From Coriaria nepalensis (Eukaryota; Streptophyta; Magnoliopsida; Cucurbitales; Coriariaceae), in contig CP114481.1 of NCBI GenBank assembly GCA_027186245.1, positions 51,677,501-51,741,500 of the forward strand: a stretch of DNA of 64,000 bases, read 5' to 3'. This document shows positions 38,679-51,429 of this stretch, one piece after another. Both the position numbers and the translations under genes were made by a program. Each line of letters begins with the position of its first letter. Positions within the stretch are counted from its first letter, which is position 1. Under the pieces are notes generated by a model. The model saw nothing but the letters and a program-made list of their open reading frames with translations. It was not told where the DNA came from and did no database searches.

Positions 38679-40712
38679 AAAATCATTTGAATGAGTCATT
38701 TCAAGTCAATAACTTATTTCAAAGCAATCTGACCGAATTCTATTTTCGCACTTCGAAAACAAGTTCTGTTCATAACTTGCAAATGATCAATGCAAGGAAT
38801 GTATGCATTCGTTTAACTTTAAAATCATTTCAATTAGTGATTTCAAGTCAATATCTTATTTCGAAGCAGTTCGAACGAATTCTATTTTCACACTTCGAAA
38901 ACAAGTTTTGTGCATAACTTTCAAATGATCATTGCAAGGAAAGTGTGGATTGGTTTAACCTTAAAATCATTTGAATGAGTCATATTCAGTCAATAACTTA
39001 TTTCAATGCAAGACGAACGAATTCTATTTTCGCACTTCAAACGCAAGTTTTGTGCACAACTTTCAAATGACATTGCAAGGAAAGTGTGCTTTAGTCTAAC
39101 CTTCAAATCATTTGAATGACTCATTTCAAGTCAATAACATATTTCAAAGCAATTCGAACGAATTCTATTTTCGCACTTCGAAAACAAGTATTGTGCATAA
39201 CTTGCAAAAGATCAATGCAAGGAAAGTGTGCATTAGTTTAACCTTAAAATCATTTGATTGAGTCATTTCAAGTCAATAACTTATTTCAAATCAATCTGAA
39301 CGAATTCTATTTTCGCACTTCGAAAACAAGTTCTGTGCATAACTTGCAAATAATCAATGCAAGGAATGTATGCATTCGTTTAACTTTAAAATCATTTCAA
39401 TTAGTGATTTCAAGTCAATATCTTATTTCGAAACAGTTTGAATGAATTCTATTTTCACCCTTCAAACAGAAGTTTCGTGGAATACTTTTAAATGATCATT
39501 GCAAGGATAGTGTGCATTAGTTTAACCTTAAAATCATTTGGATGAGTCATATTAAGTCAATAACTTATTTCAATGCAATTCGAACGAATTCTATTTCCGC
39601 ACTTCAAATGCAAGTTTTGTACATAACTTTCAAATGATCATTGCAAGGAAAGTGTGCTTTAGTCTAACCTTAAAATCATTTGAATGAGTCATTTCAAGTC
39701 AATAACTTATTTCAATGCAATTCGAACGAATTCTATTTCCGCACTTCAAATGCAAGTTTTGTACATAACTTTCAAATGATCATTGCAAGGAAAGTGTGCT
39801 TTAGTCTAACCTAAAAATCATTTGAATGAGTCATTTCAAGTCAATAACATATTTCAAAGCAATTCGAACGAATTCTATTTTCACACTTGAAACGCAAGTT
39901 TTGTGCATAACTTTTAAGTGATTATTGCAAGGAAAGTTTAGTTTGACCTTAAAATTATTTGAATGAGTCATATCAAGTCAATAACTTATTTCAAAGCAAT
40001 TCAAACGAATTCTATTTTCGCACTTCAAACACAAGTTTTGTGCATAACTTGCAAAAGATTTGTGCAAGGAAAGTGTTCATTAGTTTAACCTTAAAATCAT
40101 TTGAATGAGTCATTTCAAGTCAATAACTTATTTCAAAGCAATCTGAACGAATTCTATTTTCGCACTTCGAAAACAAGTTCTGTGCATAACTTGCAAATGA
40201 TCAATGCAAGGAATGTATGCATTCGTTTAACTTTAAAATCATTTCAATTAGTGATTTCAAGTCAGTATCTTATTTCGAAGCTGTTCGAACGAATTCTATT
40301 TTCACACTTCGAAAACAAGTTTTGTGCATAACTTTCAAATGATCATTGCAAGGAAAGTGTGGATTGGTTTAACCTTAAAATCATTTGAATGAGTCATATT
40401 AAGTCAATAACTTATTTCAATGCAAGACGAACGAATTCTATTTTCGCACTTCAAACGCAAGTTTTGTGCACAACTTTCAAATGACATTGCAAGGAAAGTG
40501 TGCTTTAGTCTAACCTTAAAATCATTTGAATGAGTCATTTCAAGTCAATAACATATTTCAAAGCAATTCGGACGAATTCTATTTTCGCACTTCAAAAACA
40601 AGTTTTGTGTATAACTTGCAAATGATCAATGCAAGAAAGTGTGCATTAGTTTAACCTTAAAATCATTTGAATGAGTCATATTAAGTCAATAACTTATTTC
40701 AAAGCAATTCGA
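38679..40712 (+). repeat. Second copy of the 30456-32490 block
   Basis: It matches the upstream block across about 2,034 bp at a constant offset of 8,222-8,223. At about 40700 it is joined, in monomer phase, to the second copy of the 36021 block. The pair therefore forms part of a compound unit of about 4.67 kb that is itself partly repeated. Confidence 0.85.
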
Positions 40713-43060
40713 ACGAATTCTATTTTCGCACTTCGGAAACAAGTTTTGTGCATAACTCGCAAATGATCAATGCAAGGAATGTATGCATTCGTTTAACTTT
40801 AAATTCATTTCAATTAGTGATTTCAAGTCAATAACTTATTTGAAAGCAGTTCGAGCGAATTCTATTTTCACACTTCAAACAGAAGTTTTGAGGATAACCT
40901 TCGAATGATCATTGCAAGAAAAGTGTGCATTAGTTTAACCTTAAAATCATTTGAATAAGTCGCATATTAAGTCAATAACTTATTTCAATGCAATTCGAAT
41001 GAATTCTATTTTCGCACTTCAAACGCAAGTATTGTGCATAACTTTCAAATGATCATTGCAAAGAAAGTGTGCTTTAGTCTAGCCTTAAAATCATTTCAAT
41101 GAGTCATTTCAAGTCAATAACATATTTCAAAGCAATTCGAACGAATTCTATTTTTGCACTTCGAAAACAAGTTTTGTGCATAACTTGCAAATGATCAATG
41201 CAAGGAAAGTGTGCATTAGTTTAACCTTAAAATCATTTGAATGAGTCATTTCAAGTCATTAACTTATTTCAAAGCAATTCGAACAAATTCTCTTTTCGCA
41301 CTTCGAAAACAAGTTTTGTGCATAACTTGCAAATGATCAATGCAAGGAATGTATGCATTCGTTTAACCTTAAAATCATTTGAATAAGTCATATTAAGTCA
41401 ATAACTTATTTCAATGCAATTCGAATGAATTCTATTTTCGCACTTCAAACGCAAGTATTGTGCATAACTTTCAAATGATCGTTGCAAGGAAATTGTGCTT
41501 TAGTCTAACCTTAAAATCTTTTCAATGAGTCATTTCAAGTCAATAACATATTTCAACGCAATTCGAACGAATTCTATTTTCGCACTTCAAATACAAGGTT
41601 TGTGCATAACTTTCAAATGATCATTGCAAGGAAAGTGTGGTTTGGTCTAACTTGAAAATCATTTGAATGTGTCATTTCAAGTCAATAACATATTTCAAAG
41701 CAATTCGAACGAATTCTATTTTCGCACTTCGAAAACAAGTTTTGTGCATAACTTGCAAATGATTAATGCAAGGAAAGTGTGCATTAGTTTAACCTTAAAA
41801 TCATTTGAATGAGTCATTTCAAGTCATTAACTTATTTCAAAGCAATTCGAACGAATTCTATTTTCGCACTTCGAAAACAAGTTTTGTGCATAACTTGCAA
41901 ATGATCAATGCAAGGAATGTATGCATTCGTTTAACTTTAAAATCATTTCAATTAGTGATTTCAAGTCAATATCTTATTTCAAAGCAGTTCGAACGAATTC
42001 TATTTTCACACTTCGAAAACAAGTTTTGTGCATAACTTTTAAATGATCATTGCAAGGAAAGTGTGGATTGGTTTAACCTTAAAATCATTTGAATGAGTCA
42101 TTTCAAGTCATTAACATATTTCAAAGCAATTCGAACGAATTCTATTTTCACACTTCTAACGCAAGTTTTGTCCATAACTTAAATGATCATTGCATGGAAA
42201 GTGTGCTTTAGTTTGACCTTAAAATTATTTGAATGAGTCATATCAAGTCAATAACTTATTTCCAAGCAATTCGAACGAATTCTATTTTCACACATCAAAC
42301 ACAAGTTTTGTGCATAACTTTTAAATGATTATTGCAAGGAAAGTGTGCTTTGACCTTAAAACTATTTGAATGAGTCATACCAAGTCAATAACTTATTTCA
42401 AAGCAATTCAAACGAATTCTTTTTTAGCACTTCAAACACAAGTTTTGTGCATAACTTGCGAAAGATCAATGCAAGGAAAGTGTGCATTAGTTTAACCTTA
42501 AAATCATTTGAATGAGTCATTTCAAGTCAATAACTTATTTCAAAGCAATCTGACCGAATTCTATTTTCGCACTTCGAAAACAAGTTCTGTTCATAACTTG
42601 CAAATGATCAATGCAAGGAATGTATGCATTCGTTTAACTTTAAAATCATTTGAATGAGTCATATCAAGTCAATAACTTATTTCAAAGCAATTCGAACGAA
42701 TTCTATTTCCGCACTTCAAATGCAAGTTTTGTGCATAACTTGCAAATGATCAATGCAAGGAATGTATGCATTCGTTTAACTTTAAAATCATTTCAATTAG
42801 TGATTTCAAGTCAATAACTTATTTCAAAGCAGTTCGAACGAATTCTATTTTCACACTTCAAACAGAAGTTTCGTGGATAACTTGCAAATGATCATTGCAA
42901 GGAAAGTGTTCTTTACTTTAACCTTAAAATCATTTAAATGGGTCATATTAAGTCAATAACTTATTTCAATGCAATTCGAACGAATTCTATTTTCGCACTC
43001 CAAACGCAAGTTTTGTGCATAACTTTCAAATGATCATTGCAAGGAAAGTGTGCTTTAGTT
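40694..43060 (+). repeat. Second copy of the 36021-38390 block
   Basis: All main landmarks of the first copy recur 4,673 bp downstream. One monomer (about 42541-42645) departs from the expected sequence and instead matches the monomer at 38719-38823. After about 43060 the copies diverge. Confidence 0.84.
42541..42645 (+). repeat. Conversion-like patch within the duplicated block
   Basis: The expected paralogue near 37868 reads ATTTCCAAGC, GAACGAATTATATT, TTTTGTGCAT and GTATGTATTAG. Here the sequence reads ATTTCAAAGC, CAATCTGACCG, TTCTGTTCAT and GTATGCATTCG, exactly as near 38719-38823. Flanks on both sides return to the 4,673-bp paralogue. A short gene-conversion tract is the simplest explanation. 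Confidence 0.7.
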
Positions 43061-45904
43061 TAACCATAAAATCATTTGAATGAGTCATTTCAACTCAATA
43101 ACATATTTCAAAGCAATTCGAACGAATTCTATTTTCGCACTTCAAACACAAGTTTTGTGCATAACTTGCAAATGATCATTGCAAGGAAAGTGTGCTTTAA
43201 TTTAACCTTAAAATCATTTGAATGAGTCATTTCAACTCAATAACTTATTTCAAAGCAATCCGAACGAATTCTATTTTCACACTTGAAACGCAAGTTTTGT
43301 GCATAACTTTTAAATGATTATTGCAAGGAAAGTGTGCTTTGACCTTAAAATTATTTGAATGAGTCATATCAAGTCAATAACTTATTTCAAAGCAATTCAA
43401 ACGAATTCTTTTTTAGCACTTCAAACACAAGTTTTGTGCATAACTTGCAAAAGATCAATGCAAGGAAAGTGTGCATTATTAGTTTAACCTTAAAATCATT
43501 TGAATGAGTCATTTCAAGTCAATAACTTATTTCAAAGCAATTCGAATGAATTCGATTTCCGCACTTCAAACACAAGTTTTGTGCATAACTTGCAAATGAT
43601 CATTGCAAGGAAAGTGTGCATTAGTTTAACCTTAAAATCATTTGAATGAGTCATTTCAAGTCATTAATTTATTTCAAAGCAATTCGAACGAATTCTATTT
43701 TCGCACTTCGGAAACAAGTTTTGTGCATAACTTGCAAATGATCAATGCAAGGAATGTATGCATTCGTTTAATTTTAAAATCATTTCAATTAGTGATTTCA
43801 AGTCAATAACTTATTTCAAAGCAGTTCGAACGAATTCTATTTTCACACTTCAAACAGAAGTTTCGTGGATAACTTTCAAATGATCATTGCAAGGAAAGTG
43901 TTCATTAGTTTAACCTTAAAATCATTCAAATGAGTCATATTAAGTCAATAACTTATTTCAATGCAATTCGAACGAATTCTATTTTCGCACTCCAAACGCA
44001 AGTTTTGTTCATAACTTTCAAATGATCATTGCAAGGAAAGTGTGCTTTAGTCTAACCTTAAAATCATTTGACTGAGTCATTTCAAGTCAATAAGATATTT
44101 CAAAGCAATTCGAACGAATTCTATTTTCACACTTCAAATAGAAGTTTCGTGCATAACTTTCAAATGATTATTGCAAGGAAAGTGTGCATTAGTTTGACCT
44201 TAAAATTACTTGAATGAGTCATATCAAGTCAATAACTTATTTCAAAGCAATTCGAACGAATTCTATTTTCGCAGTTCAAACACAAGTTTTGTCCATAACT
44301 TGTAAAAGATCAATGCAAGGAAAGTGTGCATCAGTTTAACCTTAAAATCATTTGAATTAGTCATTCCAAGTCAATAACATGTTTCAAAGCAATTCGAACG
44401 AATTCTATTTTCGCACTTCAAACACAAGTTTTGTGCATAACTTGCAAATGATCATTGCAAGGAAAGTGTGCTTTAGTTTAACCTTAAAATCATTTGAATG
44501 TGTCATTTCAAGTCAATAACTTATTTCAAAGCAATCCGAACGAATTCTATTTTCGCACTTCGGAAACAAGTTTTGTGCATAACTGGGAAATGATCACTGC
44601 AAGGAATGTATGCGAATGTTTAACTTTAAAATCATTTCAATTAATAATTTCAAGTCAGTATCTTATTTCGAAGCAGTTCGAACGAATTCTATTTTCACAC
44701 TTCAAACAGAAGTTTCGTGGATAACTTTCAAATGATCATTGCAAGGAAAGTGTGCATTAGTTTGACCTTAAAATTATTTGAATGAGTCATATCCAGGCAA
44801 TAACTTATTTCAAAGCAATTCGAACGAATTCTATTTTCGCACTTCAAACACAAGTTTTGTGCATAACTTGCAAAATATCAATGCAAGGAAAGTGTGCATT
44901 AGTTTAACCTTAAAGTCATTTGAATTAGTCATTCCAAGTCAATAACATATTTCAAAGCAATTCGAACGAATTCTATTTTCGCACTTCAAACACAAGTTTT
45001 GTGCATAACTTGCAAATGATCATTGGAAGGAAAGTGTGCTTTAGTTTAACCTTAAAATCATTTGAATGAGTCATTTCAAGTCAATAACTTATTTCAAAGC
45101 AATCCAAACGAATTCTATTTTCGCACTTCGGAATCATGTTTTGTGCATAACTGGGAAATGATCAATGCAAGGAATGTATGCGAATGTTTAACTTTAAAAT
45201 CATTTCAATTAGTGATTTCAAGTCAGTATCTTATTTCGAAGCAGTTCGAACGAATTCTATTTTCACACTTCAAACAGAAGTTTCGTGGATAACCTTTAAA
45301 TAATCATTGCAAGGAAAGTGTGCATTAGTTTAACCTTAAAATCATTTGAATGAGTCAAATTAAGTCAATAACTTATTTCAATGTAATTCGAACGAATTCA
45401 ATTTTCGCACTTCAAACGCAAGTTTTGTGCATAACTTTCAAATGATCATTGCAAGGAAACTGTGCTTTAGTCTAACCTTAAAATCATTTGAATGAGTCAT
45501 TTCAATTTAATAACATATTTCAAAGCAATTGGAACGAATTCTATTTTGGCACTTCGACAACAAGTTTTGTGCATAACTTGCAAATGATCAATGCAAGGAA
45601 AGTGTGCATTAGTTTAACCTTAAAATCATTTGAATGAGTATTTCAAGTCATTAACTTATTTCAAAGCAATTCGAACGAATTCTATTTTCGCACTTCGGAA
45701 ACAAGTTTTGTGCATAACTTGCAAATGATTAATGCAAGGAATGTATGCATTCGTTTAACTTTAAAATCATTTCAATTAGTGATTTCAAGTCAATACCTTA
45801 TTTCAAAGCAGTTCGAACGAATTCTATCTTCACACTTCAAATAGAAGTTTCGAGGATAACCTTCAAATAATCATTGCAAGGAAAGTGTGCATTAGTTTAA
45901 CCTA

Positions 45905-47220
45905 AAAATCATTTGAATGAGTCATATTAAGTCAATAACTTGTTTCAATGCAATTCGAACGAATTCTATTTTCGCACTTAAAACACATGTTTTGTGCATA
46001 TCATGCAAATGATCAATGTACGAAAAAGTGTGCATTTGTTTAACCTTAAAATCTTTTCAATGAGTGATTTCAAGTCAAAACTTATTTCAAAGCAATTCGA
46101 ATGAATTTTATTTTTGCACTACAAGCACAAGTTTTGTGCATAACTTGCAAACGATCAATGCAAGGAAAGTGTGCATTAGTTTACCTTAAAATCATTTGAA
46201 TTAGTCATTTCAAGTCAATAACATATTTCAAAGCAATTCGAATGAATTCTATTTTCGCACTTCAACACAAGTTTTGTGCATAACTTAAAGATGATTAATG
46301 CAAGGAAGGTGTGCATTCGTTTAACCTGAAAATCATTTCAATGAGTGATTTCAAGTCAAAATCTTTTTTCAAAGCAATTCGAACGAATTCTATATTTACA
46401 CTTCAAAAAGAAGTTTCGTGCATAACTTTCAAATGATCATTGCCAGGAAAGTGTTCATTAGTTTACCTTTAAAATCATTTGAGTGAGTCATATTAAGTCA
46501 ACAACTTATTTCAATGCAATTCGAACGATATCTATTTTCGCACTTAAAACACAAGTTCCGCGCATATCACGCAAATGATCAATGTAAGAAAAAGTGTGCA
46601 TTTGTTTAACCTTAATATCATATCAATGAGTGATTTCAAGTCAAAAACGTATTTGAAAGCAATTCGAACGAATTCTATTTTTGCACTACAGGCACAAGTG
46701 TTGTGCATAACATGCAAATGATCAATGCTAGGAAAGTGTGCATTAGTTTACCTTAAAATCATTTGAATTAGTCATTTCAAGTCAATAACATATTTCAAAG
46801 CAATTCGAATGAATTCTATTTTCGCACTTCAACACAGGTTTTGTGCATCACTTGCAAATGATTAATGCAAGGAAAGTGTGCATTCGTTTAACCTTAAAAT
46901 CATTTCAATGAGTGATTTCAAGTCAATATCTTTTTTCAAAGCAATTCTAACGAATTCTATATTTACACTTCAAAAAGAAGTTTCGTGCATAACTTTCAAA
47001 TGATCATTGCAAAGAAAGTGTGCATTAGTTTAACCTTAAAATCATTTTAATGAGTTATTTCAAGTCAATAACTTATTTCAAAGCAATTCGAACAAATTCT
47101 ATTTTCGCACTTCAACGCAAGTTTTGTGCATAACTTTCAAATGATCATTGCAAGGAGAATGTGCATTCGTTTAACTTTAAAATCATTTCAATGAGTCATT
47201 CCAAGTTAATAACTTATTTC
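45905..47220 (+). repeat. Block duplicated 13.44 kb away at 59361-60665
   Basis: The series GAAAAAGTGTGCATTTG (46022 and 59478), CCGCGCATATCACGC (about 46558 and 59998), CTTCAACACAAG/CTTCAACACAGG, and TATATTTACACTTC recurs in the same order. The offset drifts from 13,456 to 13,440 through small indels. A further piece with ATTTAAAAGCAATACG (47501 and 60801) is at 13,300, exactly 142 less than 13,442, so one monomer has been lost or gained between copies. Confidence 0.83.
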
Positions 47221-47605
47221 AAAGCAACTCGAAAGAATTCTATTTTTGCACTACTAAACACAAGTTTAGTGCATAATTTGCAAAAGATCAATGCAAGGAG
47301 AGTCTGCATTTGTTTAACCTTAAAATCAATTGAATGAGTCATTTCAAGTCAATATCTTTTTCCAAAGCAATTCGAATGAATTCTATTTTTGCACTTGAAA
47401 CACAAGTTTTGTGCATAACTTGCAAATGATACATGGAAGGAAAGTGTGCATTAGTTTAACCCTAAATTCATTTGAATGAGTCATTTCAAGTCAATAACAT
47501 ATTTAAAAGCAATACGAACGAATTCTATTTTCACACTCCAAACAGAAGTTTCGTGCCTAACTTTGAAATGATCACTGCAAAGAAAGTGTTCATTAGTTTA
47601 ACCTA

Positions 47606-47736
47606 AAAATCATTTGAATAAGTCACTTCAAGTCAATAACATATTTCAAAGCAATATGAGCGAATTCTATTTTCGCGCTTCAACCACAAGTTTTGTGCAT
47701 AACTTACAAAAGATCAATGCAAGGAAAGTGTACCTT
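47606..47736 (+). repeat. Shortened ~131-bp monomer
   Basis: GGAAAGTG runs directly into TACCTTTAAATC, lacking about 11 bases of the usual TGCATTAGTTTAACC tail. The same deletion is present at 60906-61036, so it predates the 13.4-kb-separated duplication. Confidence 0.8.
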
Positions 47737-48660
47737 TAAATCATTTCAATGAGTAATTTGAAGTCAATATCTTTTTTCAAAGCAATTCGAACAAATTCTA
47801 TTTTCGCACTTCAAACACAAGTTTTGTGCATAACTTTCAAATGATCAATGCAAGGAAAGTGTGCATTAGTTTAACCTTAAAATCATTTGAATGAGTCATT
47901 TCAAGTCAATAACATATTTTGAAGCAATTCGAACGAATTCTATTTTCGCATTTTAAACGCAACTTTTGTGCATAACTTACAAGTGATCCTTGCAAGGAAA
48001 ATGTGTATTTGTTTAGCCTTAAAATCATTTCAATGTGTCATTTCAAGTTAATAACTTATTTCAAAGAAATTCGAACGAATTCCATTTTTGCACTACAAAC
48101 TTAACTTAAGTGCATAACGTGCAAAAGATCAATGCAAGGAGAGTCTGCATTTGCTGACCTTAAAATCATTTGAATGAGTCATTTCAAATCAATAACATAA
48201 TTGAAAGCAATTCGAAAGAATTCTCCTTTCGCACTTCAAATGCATGTTTTGTGCACAACTTTCAAAAGATTATTGCAAGAAAAGTGTGCATTAGTTTAAC
48301 CTTAAAATCATTTGAATGAATCATATCAAGTTAATAACTTATTTCAAAGCAATTCGAAAGAATTCTATTTATGCACAACAAACACAAGTTTAGTGCATAT
48401 CTTGCAAAAGATCAACGCAAGGAGAGTCTCCATTCGTTTGACCTTAAAATCATTTGAATGAGACATTTCAAGTCAATAACTTATTTCAAAGCAATTCAAA
48501 CGAATTATATTTTCGCACTTCAAACACAACTTTTGTGCATAACTTCCAAATCATCAATAATGCATGAAGAGTCTGCATTCGTTTAACCTTAAAATCCTTT
48601 GAATGAGTCATTTCAAGTCAATAACTTATTTCAAAGCAATTCAAACGAATTATATTTTCG
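47737..48660 (+). repeat. ~0.9-kb block related to 52425-53490
   Basis: Shared landmarks are TAATTTGAAGTCAATATC, ATGTGTA(T/C)TTG, GCACTACAAACTTAACTTAAG, GCATTTGCTGACC, ATGCACAACAAACACAAG and CATCAATAATGCATGAAG. The offset changes from about 4,688 to 4,830, which is one extra monomer in the downstream copy (near 52600-52730). Confidence 0.8.
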
Positions 48661-49441
48661 CACTTCAAACACAAGTTTTGTGCATAACTTCCAAATGATC
48701 AATGCATGGAGAGTCTCCATTCGTTTAACCTTAAAATCATTTGAATGAGTCATTTCAAGTCAATAACTTATTTCAAAGCAATTCAAACGAATTATATTTT
48801 CGCACTTCAAACACAAGTTTCGTGCATAACTTCCAAATATTCAATGCATGGAGATTCTGCATTCGTTTACCCTTAAAATCATTTGAATGAGTCATTTAAA
48901 GTCAATAACTTATTTCAAAGCAATTCCAACGAATTATATTTCACACTTTAAACACAAGTTTTGTGCATAACATTCAAATGGTCATTGCAAGGAAAGTGTG
49001 CATTAGTTTAACCTTAAAATCATTTGAATGAGTCATTTCAAGTCAATAACATAATTGAAAGCAATTCGGACGAATTCTATTTTTGCGCTTCAAACGCAAG
49101 TTTAGTGCCTAACTTTCAAATGATCATTGCAAGGAAAGTGTGCATTCATTTAACCTTAAAATCATTTCAATGAGTCATTTCAAGTTAATAACTTATTTCA
49201 AAGCAACTCGAAAGAATTCTATTTATGCACAACAAACACAAGTATAGTGCATATCTTGCAAAAGATCAATGCAAGGAGAGTCTGCATTCGTTTAACCATA
49301 AAATCATTTGAATGAATCATTTCATGTCAATAACTTATTTCAAAGCAATTCAAACGAATTATATTTTCGCACTTCAAACACAAGTTTTGTGCATAACTTC
49401 CAAATGATGAATGCATGGAGTGTCTCCATTCGTTTAACCTT

Positions 49442-50435
49442 AAAATCATTTGAATGAGTCATTTCAAGTCAATAACTTATTTCAAAGCAATTCAAACGAA
49501 TTATATTTTCGCACTTCAAACACAAGTTTTGTGCATAACTTCCAAATCATCAATGCATGAAGAGTCTGCATTCGTTTAACCTTAAAATCATTTGGATGAG
49601 TCATTTCAAGTCAATAACTTATTTCAAAACAATTCAAATAAATTATATTTTCGCACTTCAAACACAAGTTTTGTGCATCACTTCCAAATGATCAATGCAT
49701 GGAGAGTCTCCATTCGTTTAACCTTAAAATCATTTGAATGAGTCATTTCAAGTCAATAACTTATTTCAAAGCAATTCAAACGAATTATATTTTCGCACTT
49801 CAAACACAAGTTTTGTGCATAACTTCCAAATCATCAATGCATGAAGAGTCTGCATTCGTTTAACCTTAAAATCATTTGGATGAGTCATTTCAAGTGAATA
49901 ACTTATTTCAAAACAATTCAAATAAATTATATTTTCGCACTTCAAACACAAGTTTTGTGCATCACTTCCAAATGATCAATGCATGGAGAGTCTCCATTCG
50001 TTTAACCTTAAAATCATTTGAATGAGTCATTTCAAGTCAATAACTTATTTCAAAGCAATTCAAACGAATTATATTTTCGCACTTCAAACACAAGTTTTGT
50101 GCATAACTTCGAAATAATCAATGCATGGAGAGTCTGCATTCGTTTAAGCTTAAAATCATTTGAATGAGTCATTTCAAGTCAATAACTTATTTCAAAGCAA
50201 TTCAAACGAATTATATTTTCGCACTTCAAACACAAGTTTTGTGCATAACTTTCAAATGATCATTGCAAGGAGAGTCTGCATTCGTTTAACCTTAAAATCA
50301 TTTGAATGAGTCATTTCAAGTCAATAACTTATTTCAAAGCAATTCAAACGAATTATATTTTCGCACTTCAAACACAACTTTTGTGCATAACTTCCAAATC
50401 ATCAATGCATGAAGAGTCTGCATTCGTTTAACCTT
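49442..50435 (+). repeat. 994-bp heptamer HOR, copy 1
   Basis: The unit is exactly 7 x 142 bp. Monomer features in order include TTTGGATGAG (49591 and 49875), CGTTTAAGCTT (about 50141), TCATTGCAAGGAGAG (about 50260) and the ACAACTTTTG variant (about 50374). All recur 994 bp later. Confidence 0.88.
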
Positions 50436-51429
50436 AAAATCATTTGAATGAGTCATTTCAAGTCAATAACTTATTTCAAAGCAATTCAAATGAATTATAT
50501 TTCCGCACTTCAAACACAAGTTTTGTGCATCACTTCCAAATCATCAATGCATGAAGAGTCTGCATTCGTTTAACCTTAAAATCATTTGGATGAGTCATTT
50601 CAAGTCAATAACTTATTTCAAAACAATTCAAATAAATTATATTTTCGCACTTCAAACATAAGTTTTGTGCATCACTTCCAAATGATCAATGCATGGAGAG
50701 TCTCCATTCGTTTAACCTTAAAATCATTTGAATGAGTCATTTCAAGTCAATAACTTATTTCAAAGCAATTCAAACGAATTATATTTTCGCACTTCAAACA
50801 CAAGTTTTGTGCATAACTTCCAAATCATCAATGCATGAAGAGTCTGCATTCGTTTAACCTTAAAATCATTTGGATGAGTCATTTCAAGTCAATAACTTAT
50901 TTCAAAACAATTCAAATAAATTATATTTTCGCACTTCAAACACAAGTTTTGTGCATCACTTCCAAATGATCAATGCATGGAGAGTCTCCATTCGTTTAAC
51001 CTCAAAATCATTTGAATGAGTCATTTCAAGTCAATAACTTATTTCAAAGCAATTCAAACGAATTATATTTTCGCACTTCAAACACAAGTTTTGTGCATAA
51101 CTTCCAAATAATCAATGCATGGAGAGTCTGCATTCGTTTAAGCTTAAAATCATTTGAATGAGTCATTTCAAGTCAATAACTTATTTCAAAGCAATTCAAA
51201 CGAATTATATTTTCGCACTTCAAACGCAAGTTTTGTGCATAACTTTCAAATGATCATTGCAAGGAGAGTCTGCATTCGTTTAACCTTAAAATCATTTGAA
51301 TGAGTCATTTCAAGTCAATAACTTATTTCAAAGCAATTCAAACGAATTATATTTTCGCACTTCAAACACAACTTTTGTGCATAACTTCCAAATCATCAAT
51401 GCATGAAGAGTCTGCATTCGTTTAACCTT
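50436..51429 (+). repeat. 994-bp heptamer HOR, copy 2
   Basis: It repeats copy 1 monomer by monomer: TTTGGATGAG at 50585 and 50869, CGTTTAAGCTT at 51135, and ACAACTTTTG near 51368. Differences from copy 1 are few, for example TTCCAAATAATC here against TTCGAAATAATC there. Confidence 0.88.

Larger units (their letters stand above)
18441..45904 (+). repeat. Diverged middle satellite domain
   Basis: These monomers usually carry CATTTGAATGAGTCAT, TTCGCACTTC and AAGTTTTGTGCATAACTT. They are interspersed with a second class carrying GAATGTATGCATTCG followed by CAATTAGTGATTTCAAG, in which the TGAGTCA heptamer is lost. Neighbours differ much more than in 1-17304, and indels are more common. Short periodic HORs are not obvious; repetition appears instead as blocks of 0.7-2.4 kb duplicated 0.7-8.2 kb apart. 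No unique sequence interrupts it. Confidence 0.9.
45905..48445 (+). repeat. Strongly diverged satellite segment
   Basis: Monomers carry CACTTAAAACACATG, GAAAAAGTGTGCATTTG, CACTACAAGCACAAG, TATATTTACACTTCAAAAAG and similar rare variants, with frequent one- to three-base indels. It is still fully phased satellite. Most of it has a second copy at 59361-61036. Confidence 0.85.

Noticed and set aside
49766..49951. A minus-strand open frame of 61 codons.
   Set aside because: It lies wholly in the EcoRI-less satellite monomers and reflects their homogeneity; neighbouring monomers give related frames broken by single changes.
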